From NCBI GenBank assembly GCA_039090855.1, contig CM077011.1, forward strand, positions 37,343,501 to 37,407,500: 64,000 bases of DNA, written 5' to 3'. This document shows, in pieces, positions 1-11,110 of this stretch. The notes beneath the pieces are model-generated. The model was not told where the DNA came from, did not search any database, and saw only the letters and a list, made by a program, of their open reading frames with translations. The translations under genes and the position numbers were made by a program. Source of the stretch: Macrothele yani (Eukaryota > Arthropoda > Arachnida > Araneae > Macrothelidae). Numbering within the stretch: position 1 is the stretch's first letter; every line of letters starts with the position of its first letter.

Positions 1-840
1 ATACAAGCACAGAGCACGTCTTGAACAGTACGTGCAACATGGAGTTGGGCATTTTCTTTTGGAAGACGGCTTCCGGGATCATCTGAACGAAAGGTTTCAG
101 CTTCCAACACTTCCGTGATGTGACACTGGCTGTTCAATGTGCCTGTGATGCGTAAAAGGCGAGTGCGTGAGTGAAATGCGATAGCGTCCCAGACCATCAC
201 GCTCGGCGTGGGACCGGAATGGCGCTGCACAATGCAGCCTTCCATATACCGTTCACCACGGTATCTGCGAACAAGAATTCTCCCGTCGTGATACATTAGA
301 TTGAATCTGGACTCGTCCGAAGACACAATATGCTGCCATTCAGAACTCCAGTTTCGACATTCGCGGCACCACTGTAATCGCTGGCGCCTATGGTTCAGAG
401 TCAATGGAAGGCCCACCAATGAACGGAGCGCAATGAGGCCTCTTTACAGCAATTGGTGACGAACAGTGCTTGCAGACATCGGACGATGTATGACCATCCT
501 CCATTGCTGCGCAAGTGTCGTGGATGGTGTTGTGCGTGACGTCACTGCACTACGGTACAAGTGCCTGTCTTCTCGCTCGGTCGTGCGATTTCGATCTCCA
601 GACCCTGCACGACGATGTGTAGAACCTTCTGCTGCCCATTGACGCCATGTACGCCTAACGCTTGCGGCAATATTACGGTATGATGAACCACCTTCTCTGA
701 GTACACAATGATTGTGCCTCTTTCCAACTCCGTCAAGTGTTTGTATGGTTGTCTCGTCCTCCTACGCGGCATGTTTACATGTGAGCAACTACGTACGGTC
801 GAGTTTGGCGATAGCAAGTTTTAAAACCTACCTTCTTTTA
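1..840 (-). mobile_element. Tc1-like transposon relic, cut by the window edge
   Basis: The minus strand encodes pieces of a DDE transposase in several frames. Near 542-770 there is an N-terminal segment with the motif LTELERGTIIVYSEKV, typical of the Tc1 helix-turn-helix start. Around 60-400 the minus strand reads RQRLQWCRECRNW, then SSDESRFNL (first catalytic Asp), then GPTPSVMVWDAI. The second Asp and the final Glu would lie to the left of base 1 and are not visible. Stops and frame changes show that it is dead. No TIR could be placed with confidence on the right side. Confidence 0.75.
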
Positions 841-1268
841 TTCCCCCTGGTGTGACGTTTCCGACGGCGTTGCGCGCGCCTTCTATTTGCAAGTGCCCTG
901 CAGTTGCAATCATTTGCATCTCGCATGGTGCCCTATCCACCTTGCAAATTTCGTGCAAATCCGAGCATTTCTTCATGGTGTTGCAATTTCTATTAACAGC
1001 TGTGTAATTTTTAAGGGCTTGTCAACCTGTAGAAATGAACCAGTTCCAGCATTCTTTGGAACTGCATCAAACAATTCAAATCAGGGTTTTATCAAATTTA
1101 TGGAAACATCGACTACAACAGGAGAACACGCAATGGACCATACGCAAAGCACATGGACGGCGTCACCCGCGACTTGAGGTATATAAAGGGATGCAGTACG
1201 ATACCGGCTGTCACGCTGCAACGCCATACTAGTAGGTGAAACAGCTGTTGTTGAGTAATTGTCGGTAA

Positions 1269-1387
1269 TGTCAGATCTGAGGGATCTCAAAAAAGGCAAG
1301 ATCGTTGATACGCATCTTGCAGGAGTTTCAGTAACTAGAACGGCAGAAATAGATGGTGTAACACGAGGAAATGTGTCGATGATTATG
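1269..1387 (+). pseudogene. Tc1-like transposase N-terminus, truncated
   Basis: The reading frame from the ATG at 1269 begins MSDLRDLKKGKIVDTHLAG and continues VSVTRTAEIDGVTRG. This is the first ~38 residues of a Tc1-family transposase, where a helix-turn-helix binds the TIR. It stops being recognisable exactly where a SINE-1 begins, so the SINE probably landed in it, but I could not find the rest of the transposase beyond the SINE. The bases at 887-1268 look like the untranslated leader of such an element; no TIR was assigned. Confidence 0.6.
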
Positions 1388-1596
1388 ATGCCGCCCTGGT
1401 GGCAGGGGTCTAAGGGCTAGCTTATGACTATTCGTTTGAGACGGATCTGGGTTCGAACCCTGATGACGCATGGATGTTGTGTTTGTCGTACGACACTTCC
1501 CTGGAACCAGTTGCCCTAAAATGGGGACGGGCGACTGCTTATAGTTCGAGTTTCTCATGGTAGTCTTTTAAGCCTTTCAGAAAAAAAAAAAAAAGA
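1388..1596 (+). repeat. SINE-1, tRNA-derived SINE
   Basis: It has a tRNA-like head with an A-box-like stretch near 1395 and a B-box GGTTCGAACCC near 1450. The body contains the phrase CCTGGAACCAGTTGCCCTAAA, and the end is a run of A at 1581-1594. Copies with the same body occur at 6841, 22838 and 54224. It would be transcribed by RNA polymerase III and moved by a partner LINE. Confidence 0.85.
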
Positions 1597-1941
1597 TTTT
1601 GACTACCCAGTGGCATAGCCAGGAACTTTCTAAAGTCTATGGATTTTGTTACTTGGGGAAATCCTCCCGGAAAAGAAATACTGCAAGTGGGAATGAGCTT
1701 TTTTTAAATATATCTCTAAACTCGTACTCAGTTCCCTTAAAGGGGAGGGGGAGAACCGAACCCGAGAACCCCTTTCCTTTGGCTACGCCTATGTGACTAC
1801 GTATCAAAAAGGTCACGCCGTTGCTTACGAACGTGCAGATTGAGAACGCCATACGAAGATGTCATATAGGGATAGACAAACGTTGACACGGATTGGACAA
1901 CTGAAGCACAAGAGCATATCACTGAAAATAGCTGTAATATA
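1597..1941. other. No gene seen; degenerate repeat-like sequence
   Basis: The stretch contains the phrases GTGGCATAGCCAGGAAC and GGCTACGCCTATG, which look like ends of an old dispersed repeat. No coding frame, RNA gene or TIR is recognisable. Confidence 0.4.
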
Positions 1942-2364
1942 CAGTCGTGGCCAAAAGTTTAGCACCAGTAGACCGAAAATCAATTTTTGATGTTTCAAGT
2001 CAACTTATACAGCGTGATGTTAAAGTCAGGAAAACATATTATACAACATTTTAAAGGAAATTTTATGCTGAATTCAAATATTTTTACAGAATGTTATTAC
2101 CAGTAATAAAAGTGAAGTTACAAGCAAAAGTACAGCGTCTAGTCATAAAAAGTAACAAATAGTGGAATTTGTGAAATTAGTGTACAATGCATTTAACGTA
2201 CAATTACTGTACAGTACATTATTGAAAATTGCAGGACACTTGAAATAATTGAACAACAAGCAAAATACGTTTTAATATTTAATTGGATAACCACGGTTTC
2301 TTAGTAACAAAGTGCACCTTCTTGGCATGGAACTAATGAGCTTCTCTAGTTGTCCATTGCTGAT
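1942..2364. repeat. Left long TIR arm
   Basis: It pairs with 3219-3637 over roughly 410 bp with scattered mismatches and small gaps. Confidence 0.85.
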
Positions 2365-2459
2365 AATACAGTGTCATACGGCCCTTACAGACTCAATTAA
2401 TGCTGTTTTAGATATGGGTCCTTGTTGATGGATCTTTTACTTTAATCTCACCTACAGAT

Positions 2460-3140
2460 TCTCCATGAGATTAAAATGCCGGCCACCGAAGTTTTCTTAT
2501 AACTTTTCGATTAAACCACTCTTCAACCAAATTTGACCAATGACATGGCGCGTTATCGTCCTGAAAGATAAAATTTCACAAACCCATGTCTTGTGCAGAT
2601 GGTAACAGTTTGGACTCCAAAATATCCACATATTTTTATTCATTTAATATGCCATCAACAATGTGCAGACGGCCAATACCACTGGCTGAAATACAGGACC
2701 ATAACATCACCGAATGTAGGTGCTTGATTGTTGGCTGGGTGCAGCATGCCTTATATCTTTCACCATGCCCGACAACGTACATAATTATTTCCGTTATTAG
2801 CGGAAATAGTAACAGTTGTTTCATCACTGAAAATAACATTTTTCATTTCTTCAACAGTTCGATTCTTGTGTGCCTTGGCCCAAGCAATTCTTTTCAGCCG
2901 TTGTTGCTCAGTGACGAAAGGTTTTCGTGCAACTTTTCGTGCAGTCAGTCCATTTTCTTGTAGCCTATGACAAACTGTACGTGCAGATGCAATAACGCCT
3001 ACTTCATTCTCCCACTCATTTCTTAAATCAGTGGCTGTTTCAAACCTTGATTTTAAGGAACGATGAATCAAGATGCGATCATCACGTTCAGTACACAGCC
3101 TTGGTCGACCTGTTTTTTTTTTCTGTTTCCCACACATCCA
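2460..3140 (-). pseudogene. Tc1-like transposase, decayed
   Basis: The minus frame at 2760-3137 reads MCGKQKKKTGRPRL and then an HTH-rich stretch that ends in KNVIFSDETTVTIS, carrying the first catalytic Asp. Further along, in other frames, 2640-2720 and 2500-2580 give QDDNAPCHWSNLVEEW, with the second Asp. The region near the third acidic residue is too damaged to read. There are frame shifts at about 2760 and 2640 and several stops, so no active enzyme is encoded. Its product would have cut and pasted the surrounding long-TIR element. Confidence 0.75.
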
Positions 3141-3218
3141 GTTTCTGCAACTCTTTTAATGGTATGCAAGACAGTGGAATGATCACAGCCACATTTAACA
3201 GCAATTTTGGCACCGTGT

Positions 3219-3637
3219 TATCACCAATGAACAACTAGAGAAGATCATTAGTTCCATGCCAAGAAGGTGCACTTTGTTACTAAGAAACCGTGGTTATCCA
3301 ATTAAATATTAAAGCGTATTTCGCTTGTTAAGTTATTTCAAGTGTCCTGGAAGTTTCAATAATGTACTGTACAGTAATTTTGCATTAAATGCATTGTACA
3401 CTAAATTCACAAATTACACTATGTTTTGCTTTTTATGACTAGACGCTATACTTTTGCTTGTAACTTCTTCTATTACTGGTAATAACATTCTGTAAAACTA
3501 TTGGAATTCAGCATAAAATTTTCTTTAAAATGATGTATAATATGTATTCCTGACTTTACCACTATGCTGTATAAGTTGACTTCAAACAGCAAAAGTTGAC
3601 TTTCGGTATACTGGTGCAGGACTTTTGGCCACGATTG
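3219..3637. repeat. Right long TIR arm
   Basis: Reverse complement of 1942-2364 with scattered differences, including the phrase ATGCCAAGAAGGTGCAC near 3255. Confidence 0.85.
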
Positions 3638-3704
3638 TTGTTACAGTGTGACCAAAAAAATTTTGGGGAAGGGGAGGGCACAAATATGCCAAAACTGATG
3701 TTTT

Positions 3705-3755
3705 CTTTGCATATCACTACTTATCACTAAGCTGTCTCTGAGATTCAGAGGTTAG

Positions 3756-3786
<31 letters not shown>

Positions 3787-4605
3787 CAAACTACCAGATA
3801 TTTTTACTTACTGTTGTCGTATCAAAATTCTCCATTTACAGTGATCTTGACATACAACTCGGGCTTCAATAATCTTTTTCTCATGCAGACACTCCTGAAT
3901 CTGATCCACCCATGTCTTCCTTGGCCTTCCTCTGCCTTTCCTTCCTGCCACTTGGGCTATAAAGATTTTCTTAGTAAGCATCTCATCATTCATTCTTTCA
4001 ACATGGCCAAACCACCAAAGCATATTAGTCTCCACCTTGTTAACAACATTTTGCTTCACATCACACAACTGCGACACATCTTCATTGCTCACACAATCAG
4101 ACCGTGTCTTGCCACAAACGCATTTCTCCAGCACACAAACGACTCGTATGTTTCTTCTGCAGTACCCAGGTTTCACTGCCATACATCAGAGTAGGAACAA
4201 TTACACTTTCATACACAGTCATGCGGGAGTCTCTAGAGAACCAATCATTCCTGTGAAAACCTCCCAGAGCAGCTATGACTTTCAATGAACAATTCACTTG
4301 CCTACTAATTTCACCATCCAATTTGTTCTCTCTGTCAAACATGCTTCCTAAATACACAAACTCACTCACCTGGCCAATCACAGTGCCGTTTATACTTACA
4401 TTACATTCAGTGCTACCAGTTCCTCTCTTAAACACCACAACTTTGGGTTTTCCCTTATTTATACTCAGTTTGAATTTCATGCAAACTTCGTACATTCGGG
4501 ACAATACTCTGCAACTCACTTTTGCTCTCTGCCAACAGGAGTGTGTGATAATCTGCACACACGGATATCACCAAGACATAAGCCACATCAGCGAATCATC
4601 TACGC
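3705..4605 (-). mobile_element. LINE-B copy B1, 3' half
   Basis: Minus-strand frames 4097-4558 and 3808-4182 encode the thumb and C-terminal region of a LINE reverse transcriptase. Recognisable pieces are INKGKPKVVVFKRG, FVYLGSMFDRENKLDGEIS, VPTLMYGSETWVLQ, WWFGHVERMNDEM and GRKGRGRPRKTWVDQIQ. The 3' end has the hairpin phrase GAGCTAACCTCTGAATCTCA next to a long T run on the minus strand. It continues beyond the Tc1 insertion at 4608-5809. Confidence 0.85.
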
Positions 4606-4607
4606 TA

Positions 4608-5809
4608 TCTACCAACGAATAATTGGACACCCCTGCAATCGACGATATCTGCGGTCCTGATACACGTCACGGCCGCCGCCGTTAAATATCGTGTGGGAAA
4701 CAACAACGCAACCAGTCGTATGCATGATACCACGCATTTCGGAGCTCTCTGATTTCGAGAAAGGTGTAATCGTCGTGTATCACAGAAATGGCCGATCCAT
4801 ATGTGACATATCCAGCAAGTTGAAGTACCCAAAATCGACAGTGGCCTACGTGATTGGCATGTGGAAGATGAGAGGTGACTGTTGGACTGTGCCCCGACCC
4901 GACAAACCCACAAAACTGGGAGTTAGAGACCGGCGTGTGTTGGCCAGAGAAATTCGGAAGAACCACACCAAATCGATGTACCACATCCGCGAAGAGTTTC
5001 AACAGGCATCCGGGAGTGTTCTTTCGATGAATACCATCCGTAAGGAAGGCCATCTGCTCGGTTATCATGGACGTGCTGCCGCCCACAAGCCTTTGATCAC
5101 CAAGTCCAATAGCGCTGCTCGGCTAACGTGGTGCAAAGAACTTCGACAGTGGACCGTTGAACAGGGGAAACAGGTTCTCTGGAACGACGAATCAAGATTC
5201 ACCCTCTACCGTTCGGATGGCAGGGTCTGGCGTCTGCCTGGAGAACGCCTCCTGCCGGAATGTATTGTGCCAACTGTAAAGTTCGGCGGCGGTGGAATTA
5301 TGCTATGGGGGTGTTTTTCCTGGTATGGCACGGGGCCATTGGTCGCAATTCTTGGTAGACTCAACGCCGAGACCTACTGCACCATTTCGGATGACCATGC
5401 GCTTCCTACGTTGTGGCAGTTTTACGGGATGGACCCATGTTACTTTCAGGATGACAATGCCACCTGTCATGTTACAAGGTCCACCATGGCTTGGTATGGT
5501 GACAATGGGGTTAATCAAATGGACTGGCCTGCGCAGAGTCCGGACCTTAACCCTATCGAGTACCTCTGGGACGAGTTGGAGTGTCGACTTAAGGGGTACC
5601 CCACCGTCCGAAATCGGTGAAGGAACTGACCTGTCTTCTCCAAGCCGAGTGGAAGAAAATACCGCTAGCCATCGTACAACGCCTGGTTGAGAGTATGCCC
5701 CGGAGGGTCGCAGATGTAATCGCCGCTCGTGGAGGCTCCACCAACTATTGAAGGTGAATAAACTTCGTTTTCCTTTGCTATCACAGATGTTCAATTACTT
5801 GTCGGTAGA
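4608..5809 (+). mobile_element. Tc1-like element inserted in LINE-B1
   Basis: Both ends carry the TIR TCTACCRACRARTAATTGRA, each flanked by TA (4606-4607 and 5810-5811), the expected TA duplication. LINE-B1 sequence resumes on both sides. The element is ~1.2 kb, a normal length for a short-TIR Tc1 element, and holds one nearly intact transposase gene. Confidence 0.9.
4724..5751 (+). pseudogene. Tc1-like DD34E transposase, one frameshift
   Basis: This enzyme cuts at the TIRs and inserts at TA. From the chosen start ([14 protein letters not shown]) the frame is open to 5620. A further in-frame ATG exists upstream at 4691. In order: N-terminal HTH, a second HTH around residues 60-110, the first catalytic Asp in [10 protein letters not shown], the glycine-rich [11 protein letters not shown], the second Asp in QDDNATCH, and the catalytic Glu in [14 protein letters not shown]. 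There are 34 residues between the second Asp and the Glu, which defines DD34E. Near 5600 the frame is lost. The expected C-terminus (KELTCLLQAEWKKIP to VIAARGGSTNY and a stop at 5751) continues in another frame. A single indel is therefore the only visible lesion. Confidence 0.9.
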
Positions 5810-5811
5810 TA

Positions 5812-6670
5812 GTTTTTTTGGCCTCACGCATGAACGCGTCCATAAATATATTAAACAGCCATGGTGACATTACACAACCTTGTCTAACTCCTGCACCAAT
5901 AGAAAACCATTTTTATAAAATACCATTCACTCGTACACAAGCTCTAGTACCAGCATACATGGCTTTTACACTATTAAGTAGATTCCCAGTAACACCATAT
6001 TCATTCAATACCTTCCACAAAAGTGTCCTATTTACTCAGTCGTAAGCTTTTTAAAAATCTATGAAGGCAGCAAAAACTTTCTTACCAACAACTAGATACT
6101 TTTCAATCATCGTGCGTAATGCAAACATCTGGTTAGTGCAGCCTTTACCGGGCATTAAACCACTCTGAACATCCCACACTTTCTCTGATGTTATACCCCG
6201 TACTTTTTCAGTAACAACCTTACCAAACACTTTCCTTGGCACACTTAGTAGGCTAATACCACGATAGTTCTTGCATTCAGTCTGATCACATTTTCCCTTA
6301 CACAAGGGAACAATAATAGCATCCTTCCAATCCCGAGGGACCATTCCTATTTCCCAGCACAACTGGCAAATTTCAGTTAATCAGTCAATTACAGAGCCAC
6401 CACCATATTTTATCATGTCGGCTGTTATACCATCAACTCCTGGAGCCTTACCATTCTGAAGAGATTTTAGAGCTTTCACACACTTCTCTTGAAATCCCTC
6501 CAGTGCTTCCATCCATCACTGTGACATCATCTGCGTCTGTCTCAGAATCATCTTTGCTTTCCTGATCTAATAACTCACAGAAATATTCACACCATCTTTC
6601 ACTTAACTCATTGGGCTCCCATATGATTTCCCCAATCTCATTCTTCACACACTCTTTGCGAGTGGAACAA
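5812..6670 (-). mobile_element. LINE-B copy B1, 5' part
   Basis: Minus frames 6448-6753 and 6051-6362 encode the region before and within the reverse transcriptase fingers and palm. Pieces include GEIIWEPNELSERWCEYFCE, WEIGMVPRDWKDAIIVPL, ECKNYRGISLLSVPRKVFGK and GKGCTNQMFALRTMIEKYL. Translation further left gives the AFIDF motif before the Tc1 insertion. The element is 5' truncated near 6670, where the match to the plus-strand copy B2 (32340) ends. Stops and shifts make it inactive. Confidence 0.85.
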
Positions 6671-6840
6671 ATAAATTCGAACTGATATTTTCTTTTGGTG
6701 GGGGCATGAGAAAGTATAGACTGATGTTTTCTTTGGGGGAAGGGGACGAACATTCTTGGAAACAGTTATTTAGGTATTTAAGTGCATAACAAACTTTCTT
6801 TTTTGTTATACATTACTCTTGGATCACTGTTGATAATGAA

Positions 6841-7080
6841 CGATGCCGTCCCGGTAGCACAGTAGTCTAAGCTCTGGTTTCTTACTATTCGTCCGAGATG
6901 GGTCCCGGTTCGAATCTCTGAGGCCTGGATGTTGTTGCGTTTGTCTTACGGCACTAGTTCCCTCCCTTCCCTGAAACCAGTGGCCCTAAATTAGGGATGA
7001 GCGACTGCTTTATAGCCCACTGAGTTCCTCACGGAAATCGTTAAACCCACAACAAAAAAGAAGAAAAAAAAAAAAAAAAG
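6841..7080 (+). repeat. SINE-1 copy
   Basis: The head CCCGGTAGCACAGTAGTCTA is followed by the B-box GGTTCGAATC, a body with CCTGAAACCAGTGGCCCTAA, and an A-rich tail. A short duplication AACGATG lies just before the head (6838-6845) and again after the tail (7082-7088), a plausible target-site duplication. Confidence 0.85.
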
Positions 7081-7088
7081 AAACGATG

Positions 7089-8285
7089 GCTGTAGGGGCG
7101 GAAGACCGTCCGCTAATTAGCATAGACTACTGTCGGCCTTGCTTCCCTGGGATTCAGATAATTACCCCACAGCACAATAGAGAGAAGGTTCTTTTACAGA
7201 TAAACTATCCACCAATAAATGTTGAGGATAGCCAGGCGCTCACTCTCTCAGCTTTCGTTGAATGTATTTGCTTTTCGAGAGATGGGGAGGGTAGAATTGC
7301 GTAAGATCACCAAGGCATAAATCATTCATCAGACACAAGTGGAAACTTAACAATTTATTATGGCTTTAAGTTTCGGCCACGACTGTTCACTAGTCCGTGC
7401 TCATTTGGTTGCCGTAGACTCTGTACTTTAGAATGTCCATATTCAGTCCAAGGACCCTTACTCTGAAATCAACCTATTTTGTACTCCATTCCCTGTAGCG
7501 TAAGCGAGAGCTATTAGAGCCTGTATTGCTTCGCGCACGCCGATCTCCTTAACGTTTTTAACAAAGGCCTAGCGCCTTCTCATCGAGAACGCTGTCCGGA
7601 ATGGGTTCATATTCCGAACCCCTGCACTTCGAAAAATTCCTCCTGCCTCTGCGAACACTCAAGACCAACTAATTCTCTTCTTCGATGCAACCCCTGGAGG
7701 ATCCATCTTCCTAGATTCTCATTAGCCCCTGCTTTCTTTTCCGCCTTGAGGCGAGAACGGCTCCCCGTCGTGGAGCGCGCCTGAAGATGGCTACCTGATT
7801 TCTCTCTGCGTCACCCCACCCTTCTGTGACCCCCGAGCCATAACCTGACTGCGGACGTCTGCTCGACTTGACCCCCGAGTCGTTCCCCCTTAACTCGTTC
7901 CTGCTTTTTCGCGTCTATTGCAACCTGAAGGCGCCCGGCTAGGAACAATACTTGTGGCCTTGGTGAATACATGGATAAACAAACCACATACATTGGAATA
8001 CCACTGAAATAATACTTTTACCAGACTGTCTGGCATTGCTATTTTCAGACCTTGTTTCTTTAGTACACTCGCCCTAAAGGACGACTGTTAGCTATTTCTT
8101 ACAGGTGACCTTCAATTATTCGTGAGCAAGACAAGAATGTTTCAAGGCGTTTTCTTGGAGCCATCTAAAAGTTCTGCGTTTTCTCATGCCTATACAAAGA
8201 AAATCTAGAGAGTTCTGTGGCTGGGCTCATTTTCTTTGTTTAAAAAAATACCATGCTTTTCCTCCTCACCACATATACCATTGCA
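7089..8285. other. No gene seen
   Basis: Several short frames exist (for example 7086-7304) but none shows a recognisable domain. A phrase at about 7371, TTTCGGCCACGACTG, resembles the TIR tip of the 1942-3637 element, so an old miniature element may be present. The 7500-8000 part is GC-richer than its surroundings. Confidence 0.35.
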
Positions 8286-8425
8286 TAAAAAAATGTCCAT
8301 CACATAATGCATGAATGTCTCTGTTTCTAAAAAATTATGTAAAATAATGTCCATCACATAATTTATGAACGTCTCTGTTTCTGTAAATTGTGTAAAATAA
8401 TGTCCATCACATAGTTTATGAACAT
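8286..8425. repeat. Short tandem repeat, ~58-bp unit, ~2.6 copies
   Basis: The phrase AATGTCCATCACATAATTTA, followed by GAACGTCTCTGTTTCT and a T/A-rich spacer, recurs three times with few changes. The third copy is partial. Confidence 0.8.
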
Positions 8426-8449
8426 GATAAATTCTTCGCCCCTACAATG

Positions 8450-8770
8450 GCGAACAGTTCAGCGTATTTTTGACAACTTACTAGGTTTTCTGAAAAAAAG
8501 TCCTCTTTTATTTCAAATTCTTTTAAATATCACAAATCTCTTTGCTAATACATGAATAATGCCATACAATGAGTTCTTTACATTGATAGCAGTTTGCCGT
8601 GGTTTTACTTCATCACAAAAACAAATCGCAGCCAAATTTCAAAGGTGAGCATTACGGTGTGTGTAAAGCGTTTTTGGTTCATTCCTTTTGAACTTCGTAG
8701 CGACGCCATTGAACCTTCCATTCATATTTGCTGCCCCATCGTAGACTTGCCCTCGTATGCTATTTAAATT
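8450..8770 (-). pseudogene. hAT-like transposase fragment
   Basis: The minus frame reads SIRGQVYDGAANMNGRFNG, then VATKFKRNEPKTLYTHRNAH, then NLAAICFCDEVKPR. This matches the block before and around the conserved RGQxYDGAxNM and CxxHxLNL segments of hAT-superfamily transposases and their ZMYM-like relatives. The expected HCHAH is HRNAH here. Upstream and downstream parts are missing and there are stops near 8500. It is a relic of a catalytic-domain fragment, not a working gene. Confidence 0.7.
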
Positions 8771-8949
8771 TTCCAAAGTTAGGAAGGCACATGCCCCTCT
8801 GTGCACCCCCTCCCAACCCCAACCCCAGACGCTGTGCCTACGAGCAACTGAGGTGAACACAAGTCGTAATGATCCCCCTTTTCTTCCATAATAGTTTCTT
8901 GGGAGCTCCATCATGCTGGGATATTTATTGACATGCTGCAATCCACAAA

Positions 8950-9545
8950 CCTCTGATTAGTACATCTGGTCTGATGAATCGTGCTCCACATCATTTCTCC
9001 ACCACCGATAGAGTGCACATCTGGCACAAACCTACAGAAGCGTACCATCCCGACTGTTTGGTTCTGACTGTGAAGCCTGGTGGTGGATCTCTGATGCTGT
9101 GGGGTACCATATCATGCCATTCCTTAGGACCATTGGTTATTCTGCAGGGTCGTGTTACATCTGCAATGTACAAATTCATTCTTGGGGACCTCCTGCACCT
9201 AATGTTGCAGGCATTGTTCCCTAATGACCGTCCATGGTTTCAATCAGATAATTCACTCGTTCATTGTGTGAAGCTTGTCAAGTTGTGATTTTCAGAGGAT
9301 AAGGTACAGCAGATACTCTGGCCACCTCAATTTCCAGATCTCAATGTTATTGAACATTTGTGGGAATATCGGGAGCGAAAGATCATATCACACTTCCCAC
9401 CTGTAACATCGCTGCCACAATTGAGACATATTTTACAGGAATAATAGTCCCAATTTCCCTTTTCACATGTGTGTGACCTGTATAAGTTGATTGCAAGTCG
9501 AGCTTATGATCTGAAAGCTCGAGGTGGTCCTACAGCATATTAATG
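8950..9545 (+). pseudogene. Tc1-like transposase, 5'-truncated fragment
   Basis: Starting near 8955 the plus frame gives YIWSDESCSTSFLHHR (first Asp region), VHIWHKPTEAYHPDC, VKPGGGSLMLWGT, then PWFQSDNSLVHCVKL (second Asp). After a stop at 9286-9288 it continues with WPPQFPDLNVIEHLWEY (third acidic position) and ends ARGGPTAY with a stop at 9541-9543. The N-terminal DNA-binding half is absent. The distribution of motifs is that of a Tc1 transposase; several stops show it is dead. Confidence 0.8.
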
Positions 9546-9797
9546 AAAAGCTCTTGACAACCAGTAAGAGTTTTTGTTATTTTGATAAACTCCTGTATAT
9601 GCTAATGAATGAACTCTAGTTTCAAAAAAGTTTTAATTTATGAACTCATAAAAAATCAACTTGCACTTAGAATTTTAAGCTTTTAAAGCTTTAGCTAGGA
9701 AAATTTTTTGATGTAATACATTTTTAAAATTTTGGTTTTACTTTATATTTTCTTTTGTGTTGGTGGAAGTTTAAAAGCTGTTTCTTTGTTTATGTAG

Positions 9798-9984
9798 CAC
9801 GATGAGGCCTTACTGGGTTCTGTGGGCGTGGGCTCACATGTATCTTCATCCAGCTATTAGAAAATTTGCAGTTTCTAGCGGAAAGTTTATGATGAAGTAC
9901 ATATTGAGTACACCCATCAAAGACGATGACGTGCATGGCATCATACTATTGGCAACTACAATGGTCTTCTCCGAATACTGGAAG
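9798..9984 (+). CDS. Host gene exon A, alpha/beta-hydrolase-like protein
   Basis: The exon starts after the acceptor TTTGTTTATGTAG and ends AAG before the donor GTAAGT. One base finishes a split codon, then 62 codons read through in one frame (starting T-M-R-P-Y-W). The end falls on a codon boundary (phase 0), which fits the start of exon B. Notable pieces are WAWAHMYLHPAIRKF, KFMMKYILSTPIKDDDVHG and ATTMVFSEYWK. I infer the cap-domain region of an alpha/beta-hydrolase-fold protein of the poorly characterised DUF1057 kind, from general resemblance only. The ATG at 9802 is probably not the start because the frame is open to the acceptor. The exon sits among dead transposons but has no stop or shift, which argues for selection. 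Confidence 0.7.
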
Positions 9985-10614
9985 GTAAGTGCTGAAAGTT
10001 TCTTTTTAAATAATCACTGACCACTTTTCAAATACGTATTTACAAAGTGCGAGTGGGTGGAAAATTTCTAGCGTTTTATAGAATGCTGGAATGTTGTTAA
10101 AACCCATTTACTTTTCAGCTTTTTCCCTCTCAAGTCAACACACTTTCTTACAGGATCAGCTAGCTTTTGTTCCTAGCTCAAATAAAATTCAAAACTTGAC
10201 TCAAACCATTTGTTCACTGCATTCTTTACAGCACTGTCACCTCAAATTGCTGTACTTTCAAGTTCATGAGATTTGAAAATAGGAAATTGTCCGATGGAGA
10301 CAAATCCGGTGATTACCGTGGATGACGTGATAGCTTGAACCCACAGTAATGTACTTTAGCCCGAGCTGCCTGATTCACAAATGCTGTGTGCACTGGTGCA
10401 TTGCCTTAATGGAGTCACTTAGCCAGTCTCCAGTAGTTGAGTCCTTTAGCCAATTTCCGTTCCTCATGTGCTTTAATTCCTCACAGATGTGTCTCAGTCA
10501 GGGCTGTAGCTTGGGAGGCTATAATATTTTTTGAGCTTCTCTTAGGAAAGGCTCTTTGAATGTAATAATAGTTAGCTCATGCCATATTTGAAAAAAATAA
10601 TAATGGAAAAACTT
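9985..10614. other. Start of first visible host intron; no gene seen
   Basis: The intron begins with GTAAGT and runs to 22551. This first stretch is AT-rich with no recognised repeat. Two short frames (10091-10276 and 10349-10534) have no known domain. Confidence 0.5.
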
Positions 10615-10695
10615 CAGTAGCACACTTAAAAACTGACCACCGTTGGACAACTGAATTACTAGACCAGATACCAAAGGACAAAAAAAACGACGCGA
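10615..10695 (+). mobile_element. Trace of a LINE-A-like 3' coding end
   Basis: The bases near 10636 translate to TDHRWTTELLDQIPKDKK, matching the segment TDHRWTAEILDWIPRDRK near the end of LINE-A. Only this segment is left. It is directly followed by SINE-3. Confidence 0.6.
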
Positions 10696-10702
10696 AAGAT
10701 GC

Positions 10703-10860
10703 TATAACGAAGTAAATTTCTCCATCATTTTTGGTCCACGCCGGGGATCGAACCCGAGTCCACTTATTCCGGAACAAGTCGCTCTACCAACTGACGTTCG
10801 TTCTTGCTGCTATCTGCCTTTATGTCGTGTGCGTCCTGCGGGGCAGGCACGTCACATCTC
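10703..10860 (-). repeat. SINE-3, tRNA-derived
   Basis: On the minus strand a tRNA-like head with a B-box GGGTTCGATCCCCGGCGTGG is flanked by CGCACACGACATAAAGGCAG upstream and AAAAATGATGGAG downstream. Part of the D-arm is deleted in this copy (CAACTGACG instead of CAACTGAGCTACGCAGACG). Other copies are at 11111 and 36176. Confidence 0.8.
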
Positions 10861-11110
10861 CCCCCCCAAAAAAGAGGGCTGGAGCATGGCCCACGGGTCA
10901 GCCGTGACCATGAATCATCGATCCGCTGAAGAACGTGCACTTGAGAACTCCCAGTCAATCTGGTGTGGGGAATGCAACATCACACACATTTTTTTTTTCG
11001 AAGCGCTGAAGAAGGGATTCTCTTATTTTTCCTATCTCAAGGTGTGGAAAGAACATCACACCATTGCGAGATCTTGAACGGCCGGGCCATCCGTCCCTGT
11101 TCGGGCGCCA

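Larger units (their letters stand above)
1942..3637 (-). mobile_element. Tc1/mariner-type element with ~410-bp TIRs
   Basis: The left end reads CAGTCGTGGCCAAAAG after a TA and the right end reads CTTTTGGCCACGATTG. The similarity does not stop there: about 1942-2364 is the diverged reverse complement of about 3219-3637. Shared blocks include the reverse-complementary phrases GGATAACCACGGTTTCTTAG (left) and CTAAGAAACCGTGGTTATCC (right). The transposase fills only the ~850 bp between the arms, on the minus strand. Most Tc1/mariner elements have far shorter TIRs. Confidence 0.85.

Noticed and set aside
5303..5794. Minus-strand 163-codon frame
   Set aside because: It is the antisense of the Tc1 transposase at 4724-5751, which has all the catalytic motifs.
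7086..7304. Small protein-coding gene after SINE-1
   Set aside because: The 72-codon frame starts in the target-site duplication of the SINE and has no domain, splice signals or homologous copy in the window.
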